Shown: positions 36,951 through 48,264 of the stretch, in pieces
Layout of the letters: every line of letters starts with the position of its first letter
Position numbering within the stretch: the first letter of the stretch is position 1
NCBI GenBank assembly: GCA_028551475.1
Contig: CM052358.1
Location: 23,090,853 to 23,154,852 of the forward strand
Source of the DNA: Casuarina equisetifolia
Lineage: Eukaryota > Streptophyta > Magnoliopsida > Fagales > Casuarinaceae
Reading direction: 5' to 3'
Length of the DNA stretch: 64,000 bases
Position numbers and translations under genes: made by a program
Notes under the pieces: model-generated
Told to the model about the DNA's origin: nothing
The model's database searches: none
What the model saw: the letters and a program-made list of their open reading frames with translations, nothing else

Positions 36951-37956
36951 TTGAAATAAGGATCGATCAATCTGAGGAGGACTGAATAATATGTTTAGAG
37001 TGTTTGACTTTTTGGATTTTCTCATCTTCTGTAAGCGACAAGGGCTAATCAAAGATTTTGTATGTGTTTAATCCTTGAAACAGTAATACAAAAATAAAAT
37101 TTTGTTCTATGGTGTTTCCAACCAACATGGTCGGCTAAGATCAGAAGTGGGTTGTATGCTTGTGGGTTTCAGCCGGCTTCCAACAAGTAATTCTCAAATG
37201 AGGGGAAGCTTGGGTCAAAACTTTCTCAGCCCAAAATTGAACAAGATTTACTTTACTTCTTACAACCTTTCAATTCGTTAATCTTTATGTTTCAAAGATA
37301 AACTGTGAACAAAACTATTATGAAATAAGAACAAAACTTAATATGTTCTTTCCATTTAGAAACAAAAGAGGGAATCAATTTTATGATAGTAAAAATAGTG
37401 TTTATCATCTATACACTTTCTAATGACCTAACTACTATGCTAAAAATTCTCATGAGAGATATATATAATTATGAATTTCACCAACTTCATTCATTGAACT
37501 TTTTCTTATGATGAATGCAAAAGAAGTTAGAAACCAAAGATCAAATTTGGCATTAATTATCAGCATGTGAACCATGAACATGATGCCTGCAATGATAAAG
37601 TTCCTAATCAAGAAATCACAAGGCACAGCAGATCTTTCAATGTAGTAGACCAGGTTATCAAGAAAGCATACTTAAAAGAGATATTTGAGGTAGGCATACA
37701 AATACGTATGTTGAATAAAATGGTACAGCATGTAATAACGAATCACAAACAGCATGAGCCTAAACTGTGGTTGGATAAAAGTGCAAAAAAGCACGACAAT
37801 TATAATTTATATAAACATCATAATTTCCTGCACTTCAAACATCAAAACAAATAAAAAAGGTGTTAGCTTTCCAAAAAGGAAGTGGGCTTTGAAAAATTGA
37901 GAAAACAAATCACATATAAGGAGAAAGTAGATCTCCAGAAGCGTTAAGATATACCT
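36951..37956. other. no supported gene
   Basis: A 95-codon plus-strand frame (37567-37854) contains a donor-like GAG-GTAGGC at about 37690 but no recognisable domain. I leave it uncalled. Confidence 0.35.
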
Positions 37957-38638
37957 CTAATTCTGAGTTGGAGACCTTCAATCTGCTCCGAGGTTGGAGA
38001 ATTACTAGTCCCAGAATCGGGCCCATGAGCCAAGGCCGAGGTTGCCTGGGGTGGATGTGGTAGAGCAGAAAGAATGCAATTTTCTTGGGCCCAAGTTATC
38101 TGTGATTGATGTAGAACTCTAGATTCCAAAGGAATCTGATTGAGGTCCTGGGGTTGGCGTGGCTGACGGAATTTAACTGATGGATTCCCATGGGCCCTAG
38201 TTGTCTAGGGTTGAAGTGGTGGTGCAGCAAGAATCTGATTGAGGTCTTGGACTGGTGGACAACCTTGGGCACAACTTTTCTGGGGTTGATGTGGCAGAAA
38301 GTATTGGACCGATGGATCACCTTGGACCCAAGTTATCTATGGTTGCTCTCGTGGAGCGCGGGTTGTCTGGAGTTGACGTGGTTGAACAGAAAGAATCTGA
38401 TTGGGGTTTTGGACGGATGGATCAACCTAGACCCAAGTTATCTGGGGTTGATGTGGCAGAAAGGATTGGACCGATGGATCACCTTGGGCCCAATATGTCT
38501 GGGGTTGATGTGGCTGAAAGAATGGATAACCCTGGGCCCAAGTTATCTGGGGTCGATGTGGTAGAAAAAATTGGACTGATGGATCATAAGTTTGAGAACT
38601 CAAATTTCCTCTTGGCCATGTTAATCCCAACATGTTCC
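37957..38638 (-). pseudogene. Pro/Gln-rich repeat exon of an unidentified gene
   Basis: One minus-strand frame runs for about 680 bases from an acceptor TTTATAG (38646-38639) to a donor AGAG-GTATAT (37957/37956). It encodes seven to eight imperfect repeats of about 20 residues built on PQITWAQGDPSVQxFLPHQ, ending with a Ser/Gly/Pro-rich stretch and SEQIEGLQLRIR. Three in-frame stops interrupt it, at about 38427, 38332 and 38202. All three are TAG where sister repeats have CAG or CAA. The long consistent frame with splice-like ends says it was coding. I do not recognise the protein. The start phase (one base carried over) fits the exon-like piece ending at 40774. Confidence 0.6.
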
Positions 38639-39221
38639 CTATAAAACTTGTGAAGCTCATTAGAAGATTTGGGCGAAAACAGAGGAAATAATGAAAGGGA
38701 ACAATGCCATGCAAGACTACTTGCAAGCGGCCATCAAAACCATTTTAGAAATCACTATAACCCAAAATAAGATAGCTCAGTTAATGAGATCAGCAACTAA
38801 AAGCTTGTTTCTGGCTTAATCTAGCTTTGTATTTAGCTCAGAATTACAAGCAGATGCATCAATTATATGGATGAAATAAACTGAGTTCAGTTTAGACAAT
38901 CATGATTGTTGCCAATAGACAATTAGGACCATATATTTTCACCTTCTATCATTTCTTATCAATTCATTAACCAAGAATGAAAGCATGCCAATCTAAGACA
39001 AGTTTACTGAAGCTATCCCGTTTGGCTGGAATCTTGACTGCCACATTTAAGCAAGCCGACCCTTAATTTGACCCAGATTTGACACGTTCATAAGTTGCAT
39101 AAATACTGAAGTTCAGGACATCAAATTATAACTAAACATAATATATTACAGCCCTAACTCCAGCAACAAAGAGACATCAAATACGTGGGGTCAATTTTAA
39201 AATTCCGTACTACCTTGGCCT
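38639..39221. other. no gene; probably intron of the minus-strand gene remnant
   Basis: AT-rich, no frame or repeat that I can support. Confidence 0.35.
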
Positions 39222-40535
39222 AACATATTGGTAAATATACCTTCTTGAACACCTCAACCAATAGTTCCCTCGTTAAATGATAAGAGATGTCTTGAAGAAA
39301 TTTTTTTAAGTTAAATCAAAAGGAACGTTGTCCAATGCTTTTGTTGGATGATAAATAAGAATTTGTTTAGGCATTATTTAGTTTATAGTACAAAAGTACT
39401 ATTCACTTTTAAAACAACAAAGAAAAAGAAGTCAAAAAGTAATATTCATTGAATTAGCACCTTTTGGGAAGCAAATATAAAAAGTTAGGTTAAGAAAGAA
39501 ATAAAAATTATGTTAAAAAGCAAAAATGCTTATATAGAGGAGCAACTACAAGTTTGGGTTGACATATAAGCAAATATACCTTTTTGAGCAACTAGCTCTA
39601 TAGTTCTCTCATTAATTGAGAAGGGACGTCTTGGAGAGAAGATTTGAAATTAAATGAGGTACACTATCCAATGCTTTTGTTAGATAACAAATAAAAGTTT
39701 GTTCAAGCATTATTCAGTTTAAAATACAAAAGTACTATTCACTTGTAAAACAACAAAGAAAAGAAGTCAAAAAGTAATATTCATATAAAAACTTAGTTGA
39801 ATGAGAAAATAAAAAATTATGTTAGTAAGCAAAGATGTTTGTATAGAGAAGCAAAAGAAAATTTAGGTTGACATATGGGCAAATATACCTCCTCAAGTAA
39901 CTCAAACAATAGTTCTCCCACGAACTAGGTAGGTACATCCTGAAGAGAAAATTTGAAGTTAAATCAAGGACATTGTCCAATTCTTTTGTTAGCTAACAAA
40001 TAAGAATTTGTTTAGGCATTATATAATTTAAACTACAAGAGTACTATTCATCTTTAAAACAACTAAGAAAAAAAGTCAAAAAGTAATATTCATTAAATTA
40101 GCACCTTTTGGGAAGCAAATATCAAAAGTTAGATTAAGGAAGAAATAAAAATTATATTAAAAAGCAAAGATGTTTGTATAGAAAAGCTAATAGAAGCTTG
40201 GGCTCATATTTAGGCAAATATACCTCTGTGAGCAACTCGACTACTAGTTCTCTCATGAATTCAGAGGGGGTGTCCTAAAGAGAAAAATTCAAGTTAAATC
40301 AAGAGGGATCTTATTCGATGCTCTTAGATGACAAATAAGAGTTTGTTCAAATACTATCCAATTTACACTACAAAAGTACTATTTACTTTTAAAACAATAA
40401 AGAAAAGAAGTCAAAAAGTAATATTTGTTGAATTAGCACCTTTTGGGAAGCAAATATAAAAAGTTAGCTTTGGGAAGAAATAAAAATTATATTAAAAAGC
40501 AAAGATGTTTCTCTAGAAAAGCAAACAAAAGCAAG
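39222..40535. repeat. four-copy tandem repeat, units about 310-340 bp
   Basis: Units run about 39222-39560, 39561-39870, 39871-40203 and 40204-40535. Each contains GGCAAATATACC, 'aatgcttttgtta', 'caaaagtactattcac', 'gaagtcaaaaagtaatatt', 'gcaccttttgggaagcaaat' (lost in unit 2) and 'aaattatgttaaaaagcaaa'. On the minus strand each has a 51-base piece (39241-39291, 39580-39630, 39889-39939, 40224-40274) followed by GTATATTTGC; two also keep a preceding TTTAG/TTCAG, so it looks like a repeated mini-exon. Those 51 bases are the least conserved part of the unit, which argues against a coding role. Confidence 0.9.
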
Positions 40536-41503
40536 TTGATCTTACAGCCTAATGATCCTATTAGGGTTTGTTCAAGTTATGCTAAGCATTTTAAAATGAT
40601 CCTTGACCTGCTGACTGCTGCTCACATTTCCAAGTTTAATGTCAATTTGAGGTTTTTGTAAACTATTGATATAAATACTACTTACATTATTAAGCCACAG
40701 AATTATCACAAAAGGAAAGTGGACATAATTTGATCATATTGCAACCAAAATTATCATAAGAGGCGTTTGTTACCTTCCGCATGGGGAAAACTGAGGTCAA
40801 TGTTAGAACTTTGACGGTTCTTGGACTGGGCTACATCATCAGCATGCAAATTAGTAGCAGTTTGGGTTATTCCTTAAGCGTAAGCTGGAGGTATTCTAGG
40901 TGCATCTTCATAAGGAAAAGGTGAAAAAGGCATTAGTTTATTGCCAATTGTAACCGTAAAGTCCAAGAAAAGTTAGTACGCTCATTGAAAATGTGGGACT
41001 CACGTTCATCATTCTTAGGTGATAGTGAAGTTATGATCCAACTTGTCATCTGCCATTACATGGCCAAATCTTGATACAAATAAGGCAGAAAGTGTAACTC
41101 ATGGATAACGTTCTCCACCAGTTAACAAAAAGTTTTTTAGGTGACATGAAAGAAAGACATGAATTAGAGAAACACACAATAAACCAGTCTTGATTAATTA
41201 CTACAAAGCAAACCTCTAAATTATCTAAGGAGTCTCAAAGTATAATAAAGATTCGGTCATGCAATAAAAGAATGCATAATATCATAATCTTTTCTCTGAG
41301 TGCGCATGCAGTATACAAACAAAAATAAAAATTCCAAGAAAGGGGATTCTCTGTTGAAAACCACAAGGAATTCAAAACCAAATACCAAAATTCGAAACCA
41401 AATTTTTAAAGATTAGCCTACAACTCTTTGTTCTTATTGTAACGTGGTTATTATGTCTAATTTTGTTAGTATTAGTATGAATGTAAAAGATATTAGTATG
41501 AAT
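40536..41503. other. mostly no gene; flank of the copia element
   Basis: Apart from the exon-like piece at 40774-40930, nothing is supported. A short duplicated motif 'attagtatgaatgtaaaaga / tattagtatgaat' lies beside the copia target site at 41470-41503. Confidence 0.4.
40774..40930 (-). pseudogene. exon-like piece of the minus-strand gene
   Basis: A minus-strand frame reads PFSPFPYEDAPRIPPAYA, one TAA stop, then GITQTATNLHADDV and SNIDLSFPHAE, ending at a donor CGGAAG-GTAACA (40774/40773). It leaves one base over, the phase needed at the start of the exon at 38638, so the two may have been neighbours with the tandem repeat in the intron between. No acceptor could be fixed at its upstream end. 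Unidentified family. Confidence 0.4.
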
Positions 41504-41890
41504 TGTTTGTTTTTATGTGCGTTTAAGCAATGTGAAATAAGGAATGGTTTGGTACATAGATGGACAAGGAGTAGTTCTTGTATTCAATGCTTCAAGTAGT
41601 ACAAAAGCTAGCACTTTTTTCTAAAGACCCTCCTATTACAATCCAAAACCAGTTAAGAAAGAAGAACTACAACTAGAACACTTTAAGAACTAAAAACAAA
41701 GGAGTGCTTTGCTCAAACACTTAAGTAGAGTATGACTTTTTTGCAAGTCTACTCTTTTAGAGTCTATTTTGTAGTATGTGCTGTCTACAGCACGTAACCC
41801 ATTCTCCTTACATAAAAGAGCCATGTCTTTTACTTCTTCATGACCCCTGGTGTCAATTAATTCACACGACACCCACGTCACATCCTATCA
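41504..41890 (-). repeat. 3' LTR of the copia element
   Basis: 387 bp. In plus orientation it starts TGTTTGTTTTT and ends CATCCTATCA, followed by a CCCTTCTTTGA stretch (polypurine tract on the minus strand). Pairs with 47315-47700. Confidence 0.95.
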
Positions 41891-41913
41891 CCCTTCTTTG
41901 ACTGGGTATGCCT

Positions 41914-43376
41914 TTACTCCAATGCTCTTTCTGAGCTTCTCATGTTGAATTTGTGGAAGACACTTTGTAAAGATATTGGCTTGCTTTCTTCACTTGGACA
42001 ATACACGAACTTCACTTCTTTTGCTTCTACCAATGCTCTAACATAATGAACTTTTACTTTCACATGCTTTGTTCTAGCATGATGACTAGGATTTTGAGTC
42101 ATGGCAATAGCAGACTTACTATCACTATAGATAAATGTTCTATTTTTCTGTTCAAACCCAATCTCAGTCAAAAGTTTGTGCAACCACATCGTTTGACAAG
42201 TAATAGATGCAGTAACTACATATTCTACCTCTGCCGTTGATAGAGAAACAAAACTTTGATTCTTGCTTGACCAACTGAAGGTTGTGCCACCCAGATTAAA
42301 TAAAAACCCACTTGTGCTTCAAGAGTCCTCTTCATTTCTTGCCCAGTCACTATCATAAAAACCTACCAATTCAAAATTGTTTGACTTGGAATAGCAAAGG
42401 CCAAAATCAACAATACCTTTTAAGTATCTCAATATGCGTTTAAGCCTGCTGTGATGGCCCTTTGTAGGCTTATGCATAAACCTTGACAGCAACAATACAT
42501 GATACATTATATCAAGACATGTTGCTATTAAGTAGAGTAGATTTCCAATAAGGCTTCTAAAAACACTTGCATCTACTTCACCAGTGTTATCTTCTTCCAT
42601 AACCTTCTTTCTTGACATTAGTGGAGTATCAATTGGATTACAATGAGCCAAGTTAAACCTAGCCAGTAACCCTTTCACAAACTCGCTTTGGGAAATAAAA
42701 ATCCCTTGCTCCATCTGATACACTTCTAACCCCAAGAAGAACTTTATGAATCCCATGTCATCATTTCGAATGTGTGAAACATTTTAGACTTGAATTCTTC
42801 CAACCTTTTATCATCATTACCCATAAATATCAAGTCATCTACAAAAATGGATACGAGAATAATTGATTTACCTTTCAATGATACAAACAAGGTTGGTTCA
42901 CTTGGACTACACATGAAACCTTGGTCTATAAAATACTTGCTGATTTTATTGTACTAGGCTCTTAGTGCTTAACGTAATCCATAGAGTGCCTTATGCACTC
43001 TGAGGGCCTTGGTTTCTACACCCTTGACTACATATCCTTGAGGTTGCTAGATATAAACTTCCTCTGCAATTTCACCATTTAGAAATGTAGCTTTGACATC
43101 TAATTGCTGCACACGCCAGTCATGTTGAGCAGCAACTACAAGTAGTAGTTTTATTGTTTCCAACCTTGCTACTAGAGCAAATGTTTCTCCAAAATTAGCA
43201 CCAGGAATTTGAGAATATCCCTTAGCTATAAGTCTTGCTTTGCGCTTCACTATACAACCTTCTCCATATGTTTTCACTTTAAAAATCCACTTTAATCTTA
43301 CCATTTTTTTTCCTTCTAGAAGTTTAACAACAGACCAAGTGTTGTTTCTTGCAATGGTTTTGATTTCTTCATCCAT
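41914..43376 (-). mobile_element. reverse transcriptase and RNase H of the copia element
   Basis: Reverse-transcriptase start motifs KWIFKVK and ARLIAKGYSQ, then LDVKATFLNG, at about 43376-43047. The RT-to-RNase H linker (GFIKFFLGLEVYQMEQG...) spans 42756-42319, and an RNase H end with SDSKSAIAM and a KHVKVKVHYV stretch lies at 42189-41914. Copia type. Fossil. Confidence 0.88.
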
Positions 43377-43743
43377 AACTTCCTACCAAACTTGTTCTTC
43401 ACCAACTTCCTCATATGTGACTAGTTCCAAGGTAGCCATGTTACAGCTCTCGTTAATTCCTTAAGATTCCTCATCTGAATTCGTGACATGCTAGAGAATT
43501 CTCTTTAAGGTGGTGTTGACTGCATAGAATTAGAGGTAGCATCTCTGATCTGTATAGGAGTTACTTGCTCTAGGTTTTCCTCAGCTGATATTTCTTCTAT
43601 CAGCTCACCCGTACTATTATTATATTATCAAGCAAGGAAGATAAACATTATGTGGTTTACTTACATTTAGATTCTAGTTTCATATTGCTTTTTCATCCAC
43701 TTGAATATCTCTATTCATAACTAGCTTCTTGTTGGATAGATTG

Positions 43744-45041
43744 TGTTCGGTGAATTTTAAATGCAAGTGAACATGTCGAACAAGTAATATAATGATAAGA
43801 AAAGTATCGTCCCACAGAGATTGGTGATTACTAGACCAACTAATTACTAACGGTGAATAACTCATAGAATTTATTTAGCAAACCAAATTGATAGATGATA
43901 GATTAACTAACTAAATATAAGAAAACTTAATAAAAGAAATATGTTAGAGCATATGACTTCACCATAATTACTAGGTACTAATATTGATTATTTATGCTTG
44001 CAAGAGAGATAATATCTATGTGATGGCGGAATTTCCTAATTTATTTACTATCCTATGTCTAGGTATAGCAAACCTACTTAGTTCATTAATTCACTATATC
44101 TCTATATGTGAATTGAAACAAACCAAATGCATTAGGATCTATGAATATTCCCAGTTTACACCGAAAGCCACACAAACAATATGGTATATGTCTATCCATA
44201 TTTAATCTATGGTTACATATTACAAGAAGCAACTGCATGCTATTTCCTGTCGGTCTTTAACATGCAAATCAAGTCATCTAAGTGGTAGCTAATCACCTAA
44301 AAGCATTAAACTCCGTAATATATAACTTCACATAAATAAAATATCTTGCAAAACATAATAATCATAAGATTCATATCATCATAATTAGGTTACATCGTAG
44401 CTCTAATAAAAATAAACTAAAACATAAAGAAATAATGAGGAAGAATGGTAATAAAAAATAAAGAAGGCATCTTAAATCCAAGAACAAGAAGTTTGTCACC
44501 CTTTTTGTCTTCTCTTCAAGAAAACCTTGAATTCTTGGCTTCTTTCTTGAGTTGTGCTCAATTTCCTCCTCCCTTCTTTTGCCTCTTCTCTTCTCTTAAA
44601 TAGGGTTTAGGTTTAGACCTATCTCCTATCCTAGTAGAATTGGGTTTTAGAGACCTAAAACAATTGGGTTTTAGAGACCTAAAACAATTGGGTTTTAGAG
44701 ACCTAAAATAATTGGGTTTTGAATTCCTAAATTAATTGAGACTTGAATTCCTAACATGACTGGGTTTTCTATTTAAATAGAAAATCCAATAACAATAGAA
44801 AATCTAATAACAATTATCCAAAGTCCAAGCCCATCTTGACTCTCTTGATCTTGATATTACAATTTTGCCACACAAGAAGCATCAGGTTCTCCATGTTCAT
44901 TCCTTTTCTCCTTGCCTCCTTGTGCTACAAAAACAAGATAAATTTAAATAAATAAGAGGAGTTCAAATATTTTCTCATAAGCATTGTATTATTTATTGCC
45001 TAAAAAATAGATAAAATAACTCTATAAAAATAGAGTTATCA
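43744..45041 (-). repeat. solo LTR (1298 bp) in the copia element, TSD GATTG
   Basis: Same family as 519-1912. In plus orientation it begins TGTTCGGTGAA and ends GAGTTATCA, with GATTG on both sides (43739-43743 and 45042-45046). It is more diverged and shorter than the other copies and has a single copy of the 31-bp segment doubled in them. A 26-base unit with 'caattgggttttagagaccta' is repeated about three times near 44640-44710. Confidence 0.94.
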
Positions 45042-46541
45042 GATTGTAAACTTGATATGCCTTGGACACCAAACTATATTCTAGTAGTATGTCTTTCTCT
45101 ATTCTACGATCTAACTTGCTGTGAAGTTGCTCAGGAACATGAACATAACACAAAGATCCAAAAATCATCAGATGATCCACACTAGGTTTCCTTCTAGTCC
45201 AAGCTTGATATGGTCTAGTCTTCTCCAGATATGAAGTTGGACTGCGATTAAGAATGTACACTGCTGTATTGACAACTTCAGCCCAAAACTCCTTTGGTAT
45301 TCTCTTTTCTTCCAACATACTTTTAACCATCCTCATAATTGTGTGGTTCTTTCGTTTGGCCACTCCATTTTGTTGTGGTGAATAACTAGTAGTAAGTTAA
45401 TGTTTAATGCCATTTTTTGCATAAAATAAGTTAAACTCAGAGGAGAGGTATTCACCTCCTTGGTCAAAACGAATAATCTTAATGTTCTTCCCACTTTCTT
45501 TTTCTACTACAGCTTTAAACCTCAGGAAAGATTGAAATGCTCTTGACTTTTCTTTCAAGAAATCCACCCAACAGAATCAGGTGGCATCATCGATGAACAG
45601 AATGAAGTATTTGTTTCCTTCATTTGTACATGTACGCATAAGACCATATACATTAATGTGTACTACTTCCAATGGCTCTTTATTTTCTTGCTTTTCTTTG
45701 CTTAAAAATGGTTTTCTAATGTTTTTTTCCAAATTGACATCCTTCACAGATTCTTCTAGCTTGTTTCATCCGTGGTAGTCCCTCCACCATTTCATTACTA
45801 TGTAGTGATTCAAGAGAAGCAAAGTTTAAGTGGCTGAATCTCTTATGCCACAACCACCCCAAGTCTTCAATTGCATTCATGGCCATATGTGATGCATATT
45901 CAAACTTTAAAGGAAATTTTCTAGCATTCTTCATGTCAACAGTAGCTATCTCTCTAACCATTTCCTCATTATCAAACACATGACAGATTTTTCCTTTGAA
46001 GAACAACACATAATTGTTCTCCATCATTTAGCCCACACTTAGTAAATTTGAACCAACTGCAAGAACCAACAAAACATCATGTATAACCATCACTCCTTTA
46101 GATGTGCATATTGATACTTCCCCTTTTCCAACTATCTCAATGTACCTATCATCTCCAAGTCTAACTCTAGACCTAAAGTTGTTGTTAAGTTTGCTAAACA
46201 CACTAGCATGAGGGGTCATATGATTCATGCACCCACTATCTATATACCACAAAGTAGAATCAGCACATGATGCTAAGAGACTTGCAAAGAATAAAAAATC
46301 CCCGGTAGGTTTTTCTTTTGTTTCCACAATGTTACTTTGTTGTCCTCCTCTAAACCTACAGTTCTTTTGAATGCCCAAACTTCTTGTAGTGACAACAAGG
46401 ATCCTTTCCTTTATGACAGCAAAATTTTTCCAAATGGTTTGTCTTCTTACATATCCCACATTGTGGGTACCTTCCTCTCCCCTCTATTGATCGATCACTA
46501 GAATGAGATGACTCATCAGTAGATTTGGTTTCTAGGGACAC
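45022..46541 (-). mobile_element. zinc knuckle, protease and integrase of the copia element
   Basis: A Cys/His-rich stretch CGICKKTNHLEKFCC lies near 46470-46430. The protease signature WYIDSGCMNHMTP is at about 46250, the GAG-pre-integrase region with WHKRFSHLN near 45840, and integrase core end KRKNHTIMRMVKSMLEEKR near 45360. Copia order. Fossil, several breaks. Confidence 0.87.
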
Positions 46542-46591
46542 TTACCTTTAAACGTAGTTTCCAAATGACCTTTTTCCCTTATTTTATTCAC

Positions 46592-47119
46592 TCATATTTC
46601 AAAAGCTTCCAATGATCCAACAAGTTCAAAAACAGGCATGTTTTCAAAGTCCTTTGTCTTTTCAAGAGTGGTTATAGTAGAGTCATACTTAGGGGTCAAA
46701 CTAATTAGGATTTTTTCTACAACCTGAGAGTTAGGCAATTTTCCACCCAAGGATCTAATATTGCTCACTACTTCATTAACTCTACTATAATATGATGAGA
46801 TCGACTCATTTTCTTCCATTTCTAACAATTCTAGGTCACATTTGTAACCTTGAACCTGAATAAAACACACCTTAGGAGTTCCCAAGAACTCATTTTCAAG
46901 AGTGGTCCATGCCTTGTTTGGAGTTGTGGCTTGATTGATGCAGTTGAAGGCTGTTTTGGACATGGAAAGCTGCATCACCATTAAGGTCTTTAGCTCTTTC
47001 TCCAAATTTTTCTTGTGCTTTTCACATTCAGTAGTAGTGAGTGCTCTTTCATCATTAACTTTTGGAATCCATTCTTTGACTATATCCCACATCCCCTGAA
47101 CTTTAAGATACGTAGTCAT
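46592..47119 (-). CDS. gag (UBN2-type) of the copia element
   Basis: A 175-codon frame has the copia gag pattern: LKVQGMWDIV near the start, AFNCINQATTPNKAWTTLE in the middle, ISSYYSRVNEVV later. It lies just inside the 5' LTR and primer site. Structural protein of the fossil. Confidence 0.85.
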   Translation of the reverse strand: MTTYLKVQGMWDIVKEWIPKVNDERALTTTECEKHKKNLEKELKTLMVMQLSMSKTAFNCINQATTPNKAWTTLENEFLGTPKVCFIQVQGYKCDLELLEMEENESISSYYSRVNEVVSNIRSLGGKLPNSQVVEKILISLTPKYDSTITTLEKTKDFENMPVFELVGSLEAFEI

Positions 47120-47314
47120 TAAGAAGACCCAATTTTAGTAATCGGTGCCATCAAAGATTGGCAATGGAAGTTGAGAACTAGGAATGAATGTTGGGGTTTG
47201 TGAGGTGGAAGCAAAGGAAGACAAAGTTAAGGATGATGAAGCCATGAGAGCTTTTGAAACCACGGATAGAAGAGAAAAAGATAAAACTTAATTGCAACCT
47301 AGCTGTGATGCCAT

Positions 47315-47700
47315 TGTTTGTTTTTATGTGCATTTAAGCAATGTGAAATAATGAATGGTTTGGAATAGAGGTGGACGAGGAGTAGTTCTTGTATTCAATG
47401 CTTCAAGCAGTACAAAAGCTAGCACTTACTTCTACAAACCCTCCTATTATAGTCCAAAACCAATTAAGAAAGACGAACTGCAACTAGAACACTTTAAGAA
47501 CTAAAAACAAAGGAATGCTATGCTTAAACACTCAAGTAGAGTATGACTTTCTGCAAGTCTACTCTCTTAGAGTCTATTCTACAGTATGTGCTGTCTACAG
47601 CATGTAACCCATTCTCCTTACACAAAAGAGCCGTGTCTTTTACTTCTTCATGACCCCTGGTGTCAATTAATTCACATGGCACCCACGTCACATCTTATCA
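47315..47700 (-). repeat. 5' LTR of the copia element
   Basis: 386 bp, in plus orientation TGTTTGTTTTT to CATCTTATCA, followed by the TSD TGAAT. On the minus strand the primer site TGGCATCACAGC follows after one base. Confidence 0.95.
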
Positions 47701-47947
47701 TGAATATGTACTAGAAAACCTATTAAAAGAGAGCAAATAGTATAATTACAATCCATGAAATAGAAAATGAAAATATGAAATGATTTTTTTGAACTCCAAA
47801 TCTCCTCTTTGCCATTTGTGATTCCAACAATATAAAAGCAATGACATGTTGTATTCAAACTTGAGCTCTAATAAATGCTATAAATATTCATTAATTTCTT
47901 AGAAGTCAATCATAAAAAGAGTCAATCATAAAATAATTATTGAAAAA

Positions 47948-48264
47948 AATTTGACTGTTAAACTTCTTAAGATATATTTTTAGTTACATTTATCATATAT
48001 GAGCTAAATGAAATAAAAGACGCTTTAAAAGAAAAACAATAGATATTCATATTCTCTTGACAAAAGTAAAGAAAGTAGTATAAGCAAAAATTTCTTTATT
48101 TAAAAATATAAAATCCTCTTAAGATAATATTATTTTGAGTAAAATTTGATGGCTTACAACTTCTACCTTTTTATAAATATGGTAATTTTTATAATATTGG
48201 AGTATATTCATGTGCTTCTATATTTAAATTTTTATTAATATAATTTACAATTTTATCAAAAAAT
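47948..48264 (+). mobile_element. LINE 3'-end fragment
   Basis: Aligns with LINE positions around 11265-11575 (codon-like blocks 'aagacg...ttcaaaata', then 'aaaatataaaatcctc' and 'attttgagtaaaatttgatggctt'), ending in a short A run near 48260. Strongly diverged, so older than the other LINE pieces. Confidence 0.8.

Larger units (their letters stand above)
41504..47700 (-). mobile_element. Ty1/copia LTR retrotransposon, complete ends, broken, with nested solo LTR
   Basis: A minus-strand fossil with LTRs at 47315-47700 (5') and 41504-41890 (3') and TSD TGAAT (41499-41503 and 47701-47705). A Met-tRNA-type primer site lies at 47302-47313. gag, protease, integrase, reverse transcriptase and RNase H follow in copia order. 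By hand the LTRs differ at about 31 of 387 sites (about 8%), near 3 million years at 1.3e-8 per site per year. The coding region has several breaks, and a 1.3-kb solo LTR of the gypsy family (43744-45041) sits between integrase and reverse transcriptase. Inactive. Confidence 0.95.

Noticed and set aside
37567-37854. 95-codon plus-strand frame with a donor-like GTAGGC
   Set aside because: Could be an exon, but there is no family match, no acceptor and no partner exon on that strand.
38255-38644. 129-codon plus-strand frame through the repeat array, rich in Gly/Asp/Val
   Set aside because: The minus strand gives a longer consistent frame with splice-like borders. The plus frame is a by-product of the 60-bp periodicity.
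39241-40274. 51-base pieces as genuine coding mini-exons
   Set aside because: Not called as exons: they are less conserved than the rest of the unit, two contain stops, and their open phase does not fit the phase of the flanking exon-like pieces.
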